DNA of 64,000 bases, from NCBI RefSeq assembly GCF_028657905.1, contig NZ_CP117782.1:3162001-3226000 (forward strand). The letters are read 5' to 3'. The notes under the pieces were generated by a model. It ran no database searches. It was given only the letters and a program-made list of their open reading frames with translations, and was not told where the DNA came from. The number at the start of each line of letters is the position of its first letter. Positions within the stretch are counted from its first letter, which is position 1. Source of the DNA: Burkholderia sp. FERM BP-3421 (lineage in GTDB: Bacteria > Pseudomonadota > Gammaproteobacteria > Burkholderiales > Burkholderiaceae). Positions 38,985 to 47,067 of the stretch are shown piece by piece. A program made the position numbers and the translations under genes.

Positions 38985-39716
38985 ATGAAAACAAAGTACG
39001 AGTTTGAACGCGAAGTGGGACAGGTTGCCGGGGGCAACATCAAGTCCAACACGGTGCAGGCGCATGTCGACCTGCATATCCACCACGGGGTCGACCCTAC
39101 GCCCGTCAGCGATCGCCAGCGCAACGCGATCGCGCGCAAGGCGTTCGAGATCGAGTCGAAGACGGGCACCGACAAGCTGATGGTGTACCGCCGCCTGATG
39201 AGCGTATTCAATTTCGAGAGCGTGGAGACCTTGCCGCGCGAGAAGTACGCGCGCGTGATGTCGTATCTCGACGGTTGGCTGCGCAACGGCATGGCGGGGC
39301 AGGCCTCCGCCGCCCGTCAGCCGCAGCGGCCGGCGAGCCACGGGCTCGACGCGCCGCGCTATCGCCAGGCACCTGCGCCGGCGCCGGCGCCGGCCGCGAT
39401 GGTCGCCGAACTGCGGCAGCCGATGTTCATTCAGTCGTCGGTGCTCAATCCCGGCGCGAAGAAGCTGCCGTGGCGCGCCGTGCTGGCGGGCGCACTCGCG
39501 CTGTCCGGTCTGGTGGCCGGCGCGTACGCGATGGGCGGCCGCCTGGTGGCGCCGGAGCCCGTCGCGATGCCGACGGTGCCGCGCGTGCTGCAATGCGAGT
39601 ACGGCGGCGCCCGCTATACGGTCGGCAGCATCGTGATGCAGGCGGGCACGCGTCAGCAGTGCGTCGCGGCGGGCGAACACGCCGCTTGGGAGCAGGTGCC
39701 GGGCCACCGGCGCTGA
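38985..39716 (+). CDS. phage protein with ORF6C-like domain and single membrane helix
   Basis: 243 residues. Region 40-105 ('RQRNAIARKAFEIESKTGTD', 'YRRLMSVFNFESVETLPREK') resembles the ORF6C domain of phage regulators. It is followed by a Pro/Ala-rich linker, one membrane helix near 165-187 ('AVLAGALALSGLVAGAYAMG') and a short outside domain with two cysteines. It starts 60 bp after the repressor on the same strand. It could be a lysogeny-expressed (superinfection or conversion) protein; function unknown. Confidence 0.7.
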   Translation: MKTKYEFEREVGQVAGGNIKSNTVQAHVDLHIHHGVDPTPVSDRQRNAIARKAFEIESKTGTDKLMVYRRLMSVFNFESVETLPREKYARVMSYLDGWLRNGMAGQASAARQPQRPASHGLDAPRYRQAPAPAPAPAAMVAELRQPMFIQSSVLNPGAKKLPWRAVLAGALALSGLVAGAYAMGGRLVAPEPVAMPTVPRVLQCEYGGARYTVGSIVMQAGTRQQCVAAGEHAAWEQVPGHRR

Positions 39717-39801
39717 CGCGATCCGGCGCGACGGACCGTCGCCGTACCGGGCGGCCCAGCCGAGCGCGCGTGGTAGCGCACCCGGCAAACGTTCTCTGTG
39801 A

Positions 39802-40842
39802 TCACTTGCCTTTCGGCTTGCCGCCCGAGCCGTTTTTCTGTTTCGGCGGATCACCCTTGACCTCCAGTTCGAGCGTCGTCGTGAAGCCGCCCGCGTCGAT
39901 CTTGTGCGTCACCTTCTTCGCGAGCCAGACGGTCCCGTCGATCTCCGGCTTGAAGCCGCTCAGGTTCACCGGCATCTCCGGATAGAGATCCGGCCGGCCG
40001 AGCGCGAGCGCGTAATCCAGGGTCGCCTGGCTGCGGATCGTGCGCTGGTATTCCGCCTGCGCCGCCGCGCGCGCCGCGGCTTCGTCCGGGTAGGTTTCCG
40101 GCAGCACCTTGGTGTTCTTCGCGTCCTTGCCGCCGCCCACCTCCACCGACTTGCGCTTCGCGCTGCCGGTCGAGTGGTAGTACGCGCGCACTCCGCCGAA
40201 CTCGTCGCGCTTCGCGAGGCTGTACTGGTGCCGGTCGCCGCTCGCGCGCGTGATCGCGAGCGCGGGCAGCGGCTTGCCGCTCGCGGTGCGGCCTTTGCCG
40301 ATCGGCATGAACAGCAGATTGCCGCTCTTGACCGAGGCGACCGCGTCGTAGCGCTTCGCGATGCGCGTGATGAACGACATGTCGCTCTCGTGCGTCTGGT
40401 CGATGTGCGCGATCGCGATTTTCGCGAGATCCGCCGGGATCACGGGCTTCAGGTGATAGCGCGCAGCGATCGCCTGCACGATCGCGCCGAGCGTGGTGCG
40501 GTGCCAGCTCTTCTCGCGCCGTTCGCTCATCGCATCGGTCATCGAACCGGCGCGCGCGCGCACGGTGATCGTGTCCGGCGCGCCCCGGAAGCTCACCTCG
40601 TCAATGGTGAAGCGGCCCTTGTCCACGAGGCCGGGCTCGATCCAGCCGAGCTGGAGCGTCAGCTCCGCGCCGCAGGCGGGCAGGTCGAGCCGGCCGTCGC
40701 TGTCGTCGAGCACCAGCTCGAGCGTGTCGGCCTCGCCGCCGCGGCTCTCCACCAGCGACAGGCTCACGAGGCGCGGATCGAGCGCGCGCGTCAGGTCGCG
40801 GCCGTCGAGCGTGATGCGGTAGTCGGCTTGCGGCTGCTTCAT
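39802..40842 (-). CDS. D: P2 gpD-like late control / tail hub protein
   Basis: 346 residues. Typical gpD segments: 'YRITLDGRDLTRALDPRLVS' at the N-terminus, 'MSFITRIAKRYDAVASVKSG', and 'WLAKKVTHKIDAGGFTTTLE' near the C-terminus. GpD is the tail hub protein that joins the spike and tube. Its start overlaps gpU by 4 bp. Last gene of the tail operon; it ends 85 bp from the convergent ORF6C-like gene. Confidence 0.94.
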   Translation of the reverse strand: MKQPQADYRITLDGRDLTRALDPRLVSLSLVESRGGEADTLELVLDDSDGRLDLPACGAELTLQLGWIEPGLVDKGRFTIDEVSFRGAPDTITVRARAGSMTDAMSERREKSWHRTTLGAIVQAIAARYHLKPVIPADLAKIAIAHIDQTHESDMSFITRIAKRYDAVASVKSGNLLFMPIGKGRTASGKPLPALAITRASGDRHQYSLAKRDEFGGVRAYYHSTGSAKRKSVEVGGGKDAKNTKVLPETYPDEAAARAAAQAEYQRTIRSQATLDYALALGRPDLYPEMPVNLSGFKPEIDGTVWLAKKVTHKIDAGGFTTTLELEVKGDPPKQKNGSGGKPKGK

Positions 40843-41303
40843 GCGCGTCGGCCTTGCGGTTGCACCGTGTCCGGATCGCTCTCGTCCGCGTCCGCGTCGG
40901 ACGGTTCGTCCGCGGCGATCGCGGGGCGCTCGTCGACGCGGCGCAGGACGATCGAGAAGGTGATCTTGCGCGGCACGCCGTCGCGCTGCAGGTAGGCCTG
41001 CGTCTCGTCGAGGCTTTCGATCAGGTAGGCGCCGTAGACGTGACCCGCGCCGTCCACGAGCACGTAGGCGTCGCCGCGCGCGGCCATCGCGCGCAGTTCG
41101 TCGAGCGAGTCGAGCGTGCCCGCCAGTTGCGGCGCGAGCACGCCGTTGAGCGTGACGGTGTCCTTGCCGGGGCCGGTGAACTGGCTGGCGTCGCGCACGC
41201 CCACGCGCGGCGCGGTGACGTGCTTCCAGTCCATCGAGCGGCGCAGGTCCTGGTAGGCGAGCGTCGGCAGACCGAACGCGAATTGACCGAGAGAGGCGAG
41301 CAT
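40839..41303 (-). CDS. U: P2 gpU-like tail terminator protein
   Basis: 154 residues. N-terminus 'MLASLGQFAFGLPTLAYQDL' and 'WKHVTAPRVGVRDASQFTGP' are characteristic. GpU caps the tail end. The acidic tail 'DEPSDADADESDPDT' is poorly conserved. Between T and D as in P2. Confidence 0.93.
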   Translation of the reverse strand: MLASLGQFAFGLPTLAYQDLRRSMDWKHVTAPRVGVRDASQFTGPGKDTVTLNGVLAPQLAGTLDSLDELRAMAARGDAYVLVDGAGHVYGAYLIESLDETQAYLQRDGVPRKITFSIVLRRVDERPAIAADEPSDADADESDPDTVQPQGRRA

Positions 41304-41333
41304 GCTGGCGATCCTTGCGAGTGAGACGTGGGG

Positions 41334-43985
41334 TCAGGCGAGCGCGTCGGAGAAGCTCGACACGACGCGCGTGCGCTTCAGTTCCTCGCCGCGCGCGAGC
41401 TCGGCGCGCACCATCCGCAACAGTTCGTCGCCGGCCGGCCCGGAGTTGGCGGTCAGCGTGATGTTGTAGGTGTCGCCCGCGACGTTGACGGTCTTGCCCG
41501 GGGTCGGTACGCCGAGCGGTGCGCGCGTGTCGAACGCGAGCGGCGCGGCGGCCGGGGCAAAGGCGTCGGACTGGCCGAGACGCAGCGGCGCGACCGGTGC
41601 GAGGGGCGCGGGCAGCGGTGCGGCGGCCGGGGCCCACGCGCTCGCGCGCGGCCCCGCGCCTGCCGGCTGCGCCGCAGGCGGCAGCGGCGTCGCGGCCGGC
41701 AACGTCGGCAGTGTCGGCGCGGCGAGCGGGCCGGCGCTTGCGCGTCGTCCGCCGAAGCTGGCCGGATCGAACGGCGCGCCCGCCGCGGGCGCGGTCACGG
41801 GCGCCAGATGCGCGGAGGCGTCGGGCAGCCCCGGCGCGGCGAGCGGACCGGCGCTTGCGCTTCGACCGCCGAAGCGCGCCGGATCGAGCGGCGCGCCCGC
41901 GGCGGGCGCGGTCACGGGCGCCAGTTGTCCGGAGGCGTCGAACAATCCCGGCGCGGCGGGTTGATTCGCGAGCCGCGCGAGCGTGGACGGATTCTTGAGC
42001 GCGGCGCCGACGTCTCCGGGCAGCGGCTTGGTCTTGTCGTCGGCGTCGTCGCCGCCGATGCCGAACAGCTTGCCGACGTAGTGCGCCGCTTTCTTGATCC
42101 ACTCCACGGCGCCGGCGAACACGCGCTGCACGACGTCCCAGTGCGTGATGATCAACGCCGCAACCGTCACCAGCAGCATCAGCGGATTGGCGAGGGCCAC
42201 CCGCCCGACGAGCCCGATCGCGACCGCGACGCCGCGGAACAGGCCGATCAGCGGGCCGAACAGGCTGAGCCCGCCGAGCGCGCCGCGCAGCATCGCGATC
42301 GGACCGAGGATGCTGCCGACCATCATCAGGAGGCCACCGCCCGCGGCCATCACGCCGCCCAGCACGGCGGCGACGCGCATCAGGCTCGCGGTCAGCTCGG
42401 GGTTCGCGCGCATCCACTCGGTGATCTTGCCGACGATGTCCGACAGGAATTGCAGCGTGGCCTGCGCGTCGGGCGCGATCGCCGCGCCCGCGATGCTCAG
42501 CGCCTCGGTGCCGCGGTCCATCAGCGCTTCGCGCGCGTTGCCGAGCGTGTTGGTCTGCAGGTCTGCGCGCTGCTGCATGCCGGGGCCTGCCGCGAGCTTG
42601 TCGGCGTTCTCGCGGTACCCGGTCGGCCCGGCGTCGATCAGCGCCGACGCGGCCTTGCGGGTGGTGTCGTCGCGGCCGAACAGCTGCGCGAGCACGGCTT
42701 CGCGCTTCTCGTCCGACAGCGCCTTGAGCTTGCCGAGCTGCGCGGCCATCTTCTCGACGCCGCCGAAGCCCCCCTTGCCGTCGGTGAAGTCGAGCTTCAT
42801 CGCGGGATCGAGCAGGCGGTTGGCCCGGCCGACCTTGTCGGTCCGGGTCACGGTCGACAGCATCTTCGCGTAGCCGGCGCCGGCCGCCTTGCCGTCGAGG
42901 TCGCCGGACTGCTTCGCGATCATCAGCAGCGGCGTCAGCGCCTGCGCGCCGCGCGAGCCCTCGAGGCCGAGCTTGCGCATGGCGGGCGCGAGCTTGTCGA
43001 AGCCGGCGGTCAGGTCCTTGTCGTCGAGGCCCGAGTGCAGCGCGCGCTGGGCCACGTCGCTGAGGGCGACGAGATCCTTCGCGCTGCTGTTGGTCGCCTG
43101 GCGCAGCGACGTCGCGAGCTTGGCCGCCTCGGCCGGCGTCTTGCCGATCGCGAGCGACAGCTTCGAGACGGCCGCGCCTACGCCGTCGAGCACCTCGGCG
43201 GGCTGGGTGCCTTCCTCGACGAGCGTGCTCATCATCTCGCGGAACGCGTTCGCGGAGCCGGGCAGCTTCGCGCCGAACTGCTCCGCGAGCAGGTTCATTT
43301 TTTCGAAGACGGGCGGCACCGTGCCGTCCGGTCGCATCAGGCTCGCTTTCAACTGGTTCTGCGAGGCCTCCGCGTTCATCGCGGCTTCGAGCGGCTTGCC
43401 GACGATCGTGCGGCCGACCGACGACAGCGCCTCGCCGGCACCCTTCATGTTTTCCGCGCGGTCTTTCAGATCGGCCGTGCGCTTGTCGCGCTTCTCGTCC
43501 GAGGCTTTTTGCCGCGTGCCGGTGTCCTGCTGCAAGGTGCCCGCGCGCGTGTCGAGGCGCCGCGACTGCGCGGCGAGGCCGCGGTTGGGAGCGATGCCCT
43601 GCCGGCCGAGCCGGGCGGCGACCGCATCGAGTTGGCGACGCGTCTCGCTCTGCCGGGCCTGGGCGGCGCTCGCGCTCGCGAGCGCCGCGGGGCGCTCGGC
43701 CACGATCTTCCAAAGCGGGGTGCCGCTTGCCGCGACGATCTCCTGATTGACCTGATCGACGCGCATGCGGGCCTCGATCTGCCGGTCGGTCGCGGTCTTG
43801 AGCCGCGCCGTCAGCTTGCGAAAGGACTCGATGTCCTGCTGCGCGCGCTTGACCGAGGCGAGTTCGGCCTTGGACGCCTTCAGCTTCTGCGTCTCGACGT
43901 CCCGGCCCGCGAGCATCGCCTGCAGGGATTGGGAGGCGCGCCCGAGGCGCGCCCTCAGCTCACTCGATTTCTGGTCGTTGCTCAT
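41334..43985 (-). CDS. T: tail tape-measure protein (P2 gpT-like)
   Basis: 883 residues. Mostly helical, with a long N-terminal coiled-coil ('LRARLGRASQSLQAMLAGRD'), a hydrophobic stretch near 520-620 ('LMRVAAVLGGVMAAGGGLLM', 'VAIGLVGRVALANPLMLLVT'), and an Ala/Pro-rich region (about 650-840) with two near-identical repeats ('APVTAPAAGAPLDPARFGGR' and 'APVTAPAAGAPFDPASFGGR'). It sets tail length. The start overlaps the E' stop (ATGA). Confidence 0.93.
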   Translation of the reverse strand: MSNDQKSSELRARLGRASQSLQAMLAGRDVETQKLKASKAELASVKRAQQDIESFRKLTARLKTATDRQIEARMRVDQVNQEIVAASGTPLWKIVAERPAALASASAAQARQSETRRQLDAVAARLGRQGIAPNRGLAAQSRRLDTRAGTLQQDTGTRQKASDEKRDKRTADLKDRAENMKGAGEALSSVGRTIVGKPLEAAMNAEASQNQLKASLMRPDGTVPPVFEKMNLLAEQFGAKLPGSANAFREMMSTLVEEGTQPAEVLDGVGAAVSKLSLAIGKTPAEAAKLATSLRQATNSSAKDLVALSDVAQRALHSGLDDKDLTAGFDKLAPAMRKLGLEGSRGAQALTPLLMIAKQSGDLDGKAAGAGYAKMLSTVTRTDKVGRANRLLDPAMKLDFTDGKGGFGGVEKMAAQLGKLKALSDEKREAVLAQLFGRDDTTRKAASALIDAGPTGYRENADKLAAGPGMQQRADLQTNTLGNAREALMDRGTEALSIAGAAIAPDAQATLQFLSDIVGKITEWMRANPELTASLMRVAAVLGGVMAAGGGLLMMVGSILGPIAMLRGALGGLSLFGPLIGLFRGVAVAIGLVGRVALANPLMLLVTVAALIITHWDVVQRVFAGAVEWIKKAAHYVGKLFGIGGDDADDKTKPLPGDVGAALKNPSTLARLANQPAAPGLFDASGQLAPVTAPAAGAPLDPARFGGRSASAGPLAAPGLPDASAHLAPVTAPAAGAPFDPASFGGRRASAGPLAAPTLPTLPAATPLPPAAQPAGAGPRASAWAPAAAPLPAPLAPVAPLRLGQSDAFAPAAAPLAFDTRAPLGVPTPGKTVNVAGDTYNITLTANSGPAGDELLRMVRAELARGEELKRTRVVSSFSDALA

Positions 43986-44098
43986 GATTCGGATTGGTAA
44001 CGTTCGCGGGCGCGCTCACGCCAGGCCATCAGCTCGGCGAGCGTGAAGTCGTACATCGCGCCGGGGGGCCAGTGGAACACCAGCGCGATGTCGGCCAT
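43982..44098 (-). CDS. E': gpE' tail protein (downstream part of the E+E' frameshift product)
   Basis: 38 residues ('MADIALVFHWPPGAMYDFTL' then 'AELMAWRERARERYQ'), the GpE' family. It could start at its own ATG (44098), but the same frame is open upstream into gpE and is reached by a -1 shift at 44152-44158, giving a 153-residue E+E' fusion. Such tail-assembly chaperone pairs load the tape-measure protein. Too short for ordinary gene finders. Confidence 0.9.
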   Translation of the reverse strand: MADIALVFHWPPGAMYDFTLAELMAWRERARERYQSES

Positions 44099-44106
44099 CG
44101 GGTCTT

Positions 44107-44442
44107 CTACGCAGACGGGGATGCCATGGCCGCTTTCTGCGATCTCGACAGCAAAAAATCGCTGAAGGCCCCCGCCAGCGCGAGCAGGTCGGCCGGGTCG
44201 AGCTGGCCGACCTCGAATTCCGTCAGCGACGGCGAGGTGATGCGCGGCAGCACCTTTTGCAGCGCGCTGACGTCGAAGCGCGCCAGGTCGTGCAGCGAAG
44301 TGCCGCGCAGCTCGCCCGCGGTCGGCTTGCGCAGCGTGACGGCGGCGATGGTTTCGCCGTCACGCACGATCGGCGTGTCGAGCGGGATCGCGGAAGCCGC
44401 CGCTTCGGCGCGGACGGCTTCGTGTTGAGCGTGGTTCGTCAT
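44107..44442 (-). CDS. E: gpE tail-assembly chaperone
   Basis: 111 residues ('RDGETIAAVTLRKPTAGELR', 'LQKVLPRITSPSLTEFEVGQ', 'LDPADLLALAGAFSDF'), the P2 gpE family. Some ribosomes should slip back one base at T-TTT-TTG (codons 95-97) and continue into E'. It lies between FII and T as in P2. Confidence 0.93.
   Translation of the reverse strand: MTNHAQHEAVRAEAAASAIPLDTPIVRDGETIAAVTLRKPTAGELRGTSLHDLARFDVSALQKVLPRITSPSLTEFEVGQLDPADLLALAGAFSDFLLSRSQKAAMASPSA
44152..44158 (-). other. programmed -1 ribosomal frameshift site (TTTTTTG)
   Basis: In the gpE frame the sequence reads GAT TTT TTG, the heptamer T TTT TTG known from P2. After a -1 slip, reading continues GCT GTC GAG ... with 18 codons and no stop straight into the E' ATG in frame. 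The fusion has 97+18+38 = 153 residues. Confidence 0.9.
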
Positions 44443-44468
44443 GATGGAGTCGTTCTCGCCGAAGGGGA

Positions 44469-44978
44469 TCAGAGGCCGATCGCTTTGCGCAGCGACCCGA
44501 GCAGGTCGACGCCGTTGACGGTCTCGACCATGTTGATGAAGTCGAACTCGTGAATCACCTGGCCGTTGATCGTGAGCTTGTAGTAGCTTGCCTGCGTGGT
44601 GACCTTGAACGCGGTGTCTTCCTTCGACTTGGCCGTGCCGAGGTCGATCTCCGAATGGCGGCCGCGGATCACGATCTCGACCGCGTCCGGGCGCGCTGAA
44701 TCCTCGCCCTGGTAGGCGCCGGCGAAGCGCAGCTGCACGCCATCGTGGGTCGTCACGCCCCATTGCGACAGCACGCCGCGCATCAGGCCGCCGCAGGTCC
44801 ATTCGAGCTGGATCGCTTCCTGGCCCCAGTCGACCTTGATCGGGCCGGTCATGCCGCCCGCGATGTAGTCCTCCATCTTGCGCGACAGCTTCGGCAGCGT
44901 GATTTCCGCGACCTGGCCGACGTACGCGTTGCCGTCGTTGAACAGCATGTAATTCTTGAGTTTGCGAGGCATACCCAT
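44469..44978 (-). CDS. FII: major tail tube protein (P2 gpFII)
   Basis: 169 residues. 'MPRKLKNYMLFNDGNAYVGQ' and 'LPKLSRKMEDYIAGGMTGPI' are the standard gpFII N-terminus; 'YYKLTINGQVIHEFDFINM' lies near the C-terminus. Forms the inner tube of the contractile tail. Follows the sheath gene. Confidence 0.96.
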   Translation of the reverse strand: MGMPRKLKNYMLFNDGNAYVGQVAEITLPKLSRKMEDYIAGGMTGPIKVDWGQEAIQLEWTCGGLMRGVLSQWGVTTHDGVQLRFAGAYQGEDSARPDAVEIVIRGRHSEIDLGTAKSKEDTAFKVTTQASYYKLTINGQVIHEFDFINMVETVNGVDLLGSLRKAIGL

Positions 44979-45010
44979 GTGAGTGCTCCAGTGAAAGTGA
45001 GGACGGCGGA

Positions 45011-46183
45011 TCAGGCGGCGACGCGCGAGGCGAAATCGGCGAGGTAGCGATCGGTGATGCGCTGGCGCAGCGTCAGGTTCTCGATCGGCGGCACCGGCGT
45101 GTAGTCGTAGTCGATCGCGAGCTTGCCGGCCTTCAGCGCTTCCGGCGTGTTGACGCTCTCGTCGTACCAGGCCGAGCCGCCGATCAGGTAGCCGTTCGCG
45201 ATCAGTTCGCGGAACTTCGCGTTGATGCTTTCGATGATGTCGCGCACGAGCGACGGATGCATCGGCTTGTCGACGTAGGCCATGTGCGCCTCGGCCATCG
45301 TGTCGGCCAGCACCTGCGCGGTGCGCGTGTAGTTCTCGAAGGCGAACAGCGGATCGTCGGAGCAGGTGCGCGAGCCCCAGAAGCGGAAGCCGTTCGCGCG
45401 GATCAGCGTCGTCACGTCGTGCTCGTTCAGGTAGCCCGCGTCGGTCGCCGGGTCCTGCAGATCCCAGAACACGTCGCGGCTCACGCCCGTCACGCCGTTG
45501 ATGCCGACGTTCGACAGCGACTTGTGCCAGCCGGTGTCCTCGTCGATCTTCGCGCGCAGGCCGAGCGCGATCGCGGTCGCGTCGATGACCGTGCTGCTGT
45601 TGGTCGCGGTGTCCCAGCCGAGGAATTCCGGCCACACCACCATCAGCTCGCGCTGGCTGAACTGCTTGCGGTAGGCGGTGACGTCCTCCTTGGTCTTCGC
45701 GCCGGCGGCCGACACGTAGGCGAAGCCGCGCAGCTTTTGCGCGAGTTCGGCGAGCGCGGCCGCGACCGGCTGCGAATCGAGGCCCGGCGCGCCGAGGATG
45801 CGCGGCTTCACGCCAAGCTTCGCCTCGGCCGTCAGCAGCGCCTTGAGGCCCGTGTACTGGCCGTCCGGCGTGACCGTGCCGACCACGTTCGAGGTGGTTT
45901 CCTCCGGGGTCTTGCCTTGCGGCACGCGGACCACGATGCACAGCGGCTTGGCCTGCTTGCTGATCGCGTCGAGCGAGCGCGCCAGTGTGCCCTTCGTGCC
46001 GGCCTTGCCGATCGCCTGCAGCACGTTCGTCAGCAGCACCGGCGTGTTGAGCGGGAAGGCTTTTTCGTCGGCGTCCTCGGCCGTGAAGACGCCGCCGATC
46101 ACGGCCGTCGAGACGGTGCGGATCGGACGGGTGCCGTCGTTGGCTTCGATGACGCGGACGCCGTGGTGGTAATCCTGGGGCAT
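45011..46183 (-). CDS. FI: tail sheath protein (P2 gpFI)
   Basis: 390 residues. 'DYHHGVRVIEANDGTRPIRT' is the gpFI N-terminus; 'ANGFRFWGSRTCSDDPLFAF' and 'NLTLRQRITDRYLADFA' mark the conserved C-terminal sheath domain. It is the contractile outer tube. Full length, so contraction should be possible. Confidence 0.97.
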   Translation of the reverse strand: MPQDYHHGVRVIEANDGTRPIRTVSTAVIGGVFTAEDADEKAFPLNTPVLLTNVLQAIGKAGTKGTLARSLDAISKQAKPLCIVVRVPQGKTPEETTSNVVGTVTPDGQYTGLKALLTAEAKLGVKPRILGAPGLDSQPVAAALAELAQKLRGFAYVSAAGAKTKEDVTAYRKQFSQRELMVVWPEFLGWDTATNSSTVIDATAIALGLRAKIDEDTGWHKSLSNVGINGVTGVSRDVFWDLQDPATDAGYLNEHDVTTLIRANGFRFWGSRTCSDDPLFAFENYTRTAQVLADTMAEAHMAYVDKPMHPSLVRDIIESINAKFRELIANGYLIGGSAWYDESVNTPEALKAGKLAIDYDYTPVPPIENLTLRQRITDRYLADFASRVAA

Positions 46184-46236
46184 GTCGTTACTCCAAGGTG
46201 AGAAAATTCAGGAGCCCGAATCAGGGCGGTCTGGGG

Positions 46237-47049
46237 TTAAGCCGCGGGGGCGGCGGGTTGCGGATCCGTTCCGGCGGGCGCCGCGGGGGCGGCGTCGCGG
46301 GACGGGGCCGGGGAAGACGCCGCCGGATCCGGTGACGCGTTCTTCGGAGGCGCCGTGGGCCCGGCGGGCTGGGCCGGCGTCGCGGGCGTATCGTCCTTCG
46401 GCGGTGCGGCCGGGTCGGGCTGGGGCGCGGGATCCGGCTTCGGCTCGGGCGTCGGCGGGGTCGGCTTCGGCGGCGGCGGCACGTAGGGCGCCGGTTCGGC
46501 GGGCCAGGTCACGCCTTCCGGGAAGCCTTCCTTCTCGACCTCGCGCACCAGCGCCATCTGGTAGGTGGACCACGCCTTGAAGTAGTAGACGCCCTCGTCG
46601 TCGAGCAGGCCGGCGGCGAGCGCGTCGGCCTTGCCGGCGTTCTGCTTGCGCGCGCGCGTCATGCGCAGCTCGAACTCGGCCATCGCGGCATCGTGCTTTT
46701 CGCGGGCGATCTGCTCGGGCGCGACACTCCAGCCGCCGTCGTGCCAGCTGTAGCGCTCGCTCGGGCGCGGCTGATCGGTGAGACCCTGTTCGTCCGGCGT
46801 CTTGCCCGCGACCACCAGTTCGGTCGGCAGGCCGTCGCTCTGGCGATACAGCATGCGGCCGCGATAGTCGGGCAGCAGCGACCAGGCGCCGTCGCGGTAG
46901 AACGGCCAGGTGAACGGGGTGCGCGCGGGCGGCGCGTCGGTCGTGCTGAAGGCGGGGATCAGCCAGCGCGTGTCGTTGCGCGGATCGATGTCGGGCTGGC
47001 TGCTGCTCAGGTACTGGCCGGTGAGCGAGTCGTAGTGATGAATCAGCAT
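46237..47049 (-). CDS. tail fibre assembly protein G1 with long proline-rich tail
   Basis: 270 residues. The N-terminal 170 residues resemble phage tail-fibre chaperones ('SLTGQYLSSSQPDIDPRNDT', 'AREKHDAAMAEFELRMTRAR'). The last 90 residues are almost only Pro/Ala/Asp/Lys ('PPPPKPTPPTPEPKPDP'), a low-complexity extension. It directly follows fibre H1, as gpG follows gpH in P2, and should help fold that fibre. Confidence 0.8.
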   Translation of the reverse strand: MLIHHYDSLTGQYLSSSQPDIDPRNDTRWLIPAFSTTDAPPARTPFTWPFYRDGAWSLLPDYRGRMLYRQSDGLPTELVVAGKTPDEQGLTDQPRPSERYSWHDGGWSVAPEQIAREKHDAAMAEFELRMTRARKQNAGKADALAAGLLDDEGVYYFKAWSTYQMALVREVEKEGFPEGVTWPAEPAPYVPPPPKPTPPTPEPKPDPAPQPDPAAPPKDDTPATPAQPAGPTAPPKNASPDPAASSPAPSRDAAPAAPAGTDPQPAAPAA

Positions 47050-47067
47050 GGTGAACTCGTGGAATGG

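Noticed and set aside
39802..43713. 1303-residue open frame running through gpD, gpU and the tape-measure gene
   Set aside because: Only its last 346 residues are real (gpD). The rest is an Arg-rich shadow of gpU and gpT, which are clear in other frames.
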